This document shows positions 63,749-64,000 of a DNA stretch of 64,000 bases, piece after piece (positions within the stretch are counted from its first letter, which is position 1; each line of letters begins with the position of its first letter). The translations under genes were made by a program, and so were the position numbers. Origin of the DNA: Streptomyces pilosus (GTDB lineage Bacteria; Actinomycetota; Actinomycetes; Streptomycetales; Streptomycetaceae); the NCBI RefSeq assembly GCF_014649835.1, contig NZ_BMTU01000009.1:240868-304867 (forward strand), written 5' to 3'. The notes beneath the pieces were generated by a model, which saw nothing but the letters and a program-made list of their open reading frames with translations, made no database searches and was not told the origin of the DNA.

Positions 63749-64000
63749 GCACCGAAGCGTACGTGTACGACGCGATCCGCACCCCGCGCGGGCGCGGCAA
63801 GGCGAACGGCGCCCTGCACGGGACCAAGCCCATCGACCTGGTCGTCGGGCTGATCCACGAGATCCGTGACCGCTTCCCCGGCCTGGACCCGGCCGCCGTG
63901 GACGACATCGTCCTGGGTGTGGTGGGTCCGGTCGGCGATCAGGGCTCCGACATCGCCCGCATCGCCGCCATCGCGGCCGGACTGCCGGACACGGTGGCGG
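63745..64000 (+). CDS. Thiolase (acetyl-CoA C-acyltransferase), 5' part only
   Basis: The first 85 residues of a FadA-like thiolase are present before the window ends. STEAYVYDAIRTPRGRGKANGALHG is the standard thiolase start, followed by IDLVVGLIHEIRDRFPGLDPAAVDDIVLGVVGPVGDQGSDIARIAA-type sequence (split here for length). The nucleophilic cysteine lies beyond the edge. Translation is coupled to the CoA-transferase gene by a 4-base overlap, consistent with beta-oxidation of branched or ring-derived acyl-CoA. Confidence 0.88.
   Translation, partial: MSTEAYVYDAIRTPRGRGKANGALHGTKPIDLVVGLIHEIRDRFPGLDPAAVDDIVLGVVGPVGDQGSDIARIAAIAAGLPDTVA

Overview
This is about 64 kb of very high-GC DNA with GTG starts, strong GC3 bias, a SapB (ram) lanthipeptide cluster, a WhiB-like protein, an SsgA-like protein and a two-domain laccase. 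That combination points to a Streptomyces chromosome. From memory of family content, the gene order resembles the S. coelicolor SCO665x-SCO672x region (pentose-phosphate cluster, Sfp-type PPTase, ram genes, LigD genes, small laccase, wbl gene, ssgD), with local losses and insertions. No tRNA, rRNA, CRISPR array, transposase or replication origin was seen.

Layout. 1-3.5 kb: a cut-off serine hydrolase, a PPOX/F420-type protein and a UvrA-like ABC protein. 3.7-8.2 kb: a leftward oxidative pentose-phosphate cluster (histidine phosphatase, gnd, opcA, zwf) headed by the decayed 3' end of a transaldolase gene. 8.7-13.2 kb: a GH4 phospho-glycosidase, an ATP-grasp enzyme, and a metallophosphoesterase coupled to a 4'-phosphopantetheinyl transferase. 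13.2-15.9 kb: interspersed repeats, a small hypothetical, an HTH regulator/HExxH peptidase pair (the peptidase carries a rare TTA codon) and a divergent MmyB-like protein. 15.9-21.4 kb: a tightly overlapping six-gene trans-4-hydroxyproline catabolic operon with its GntR regulator. 21.6-23.1 kb: a probable leaderless leader peptide and a Tat-exported sulfite oxidase-family enzyme. 23.7-31.1 kb: ramC-ramS-ramA-ramB with convergent ramR, encoding and exporting the SapB morphogen; a very strong hairpin separates ramS from ramA.

31.6-38.9 kb: a TetR regulator behind a three-copy 16-bp iteron array, a DUF2510 membrane protein, a large AAA/TPR regulator broken by a +1 frameshift, a DUF3048 lipoprotein and a zinc alcohol dehydrogenase. 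38.9-41.1 kb: divergent NHEJ-type DNA ligase and LigD-type polymerase genes. 41.1-48.2 kb: a secreted redox locus. A translationally coupled pair (ThuA plus sugar dehydrogenase, then cupredoxin plus Ig-like repeats plus DUF1080) runs divergently from a small laccase, which is followed by a LacI regulator with a palindromic operator. 48.3-51.6 kb: VOC protein, WhiB-like protein, acyl-ACP desaturase behind a three-copy 15-bp operator array, and dimethylargininase.

51.8-56.0 kb: an apparent antibiotic-resistance operon (ABC-F then UvrA-like ABC protein). It has a consensus-like promoter, a ten-residue leader peptide and mutually exclusive RNA stems in a leader of about 235 nt. This is the best candidate here for an uncharacterised regulatory system. 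56.0-64.0 kb: GPP34-like protein, PEP-mutase family enzyme, an SsgA-like protein starting with TTG, a BNR-repeat secreted protein, a small basic protein, endonuclease V, a 48-residue membrane peptide, a saccharopine-dehydrogenase-like reductase, a MmcQ/YjbR protein, and a CaiB CoA-transferase coupled to a thiolase that runs off the end.
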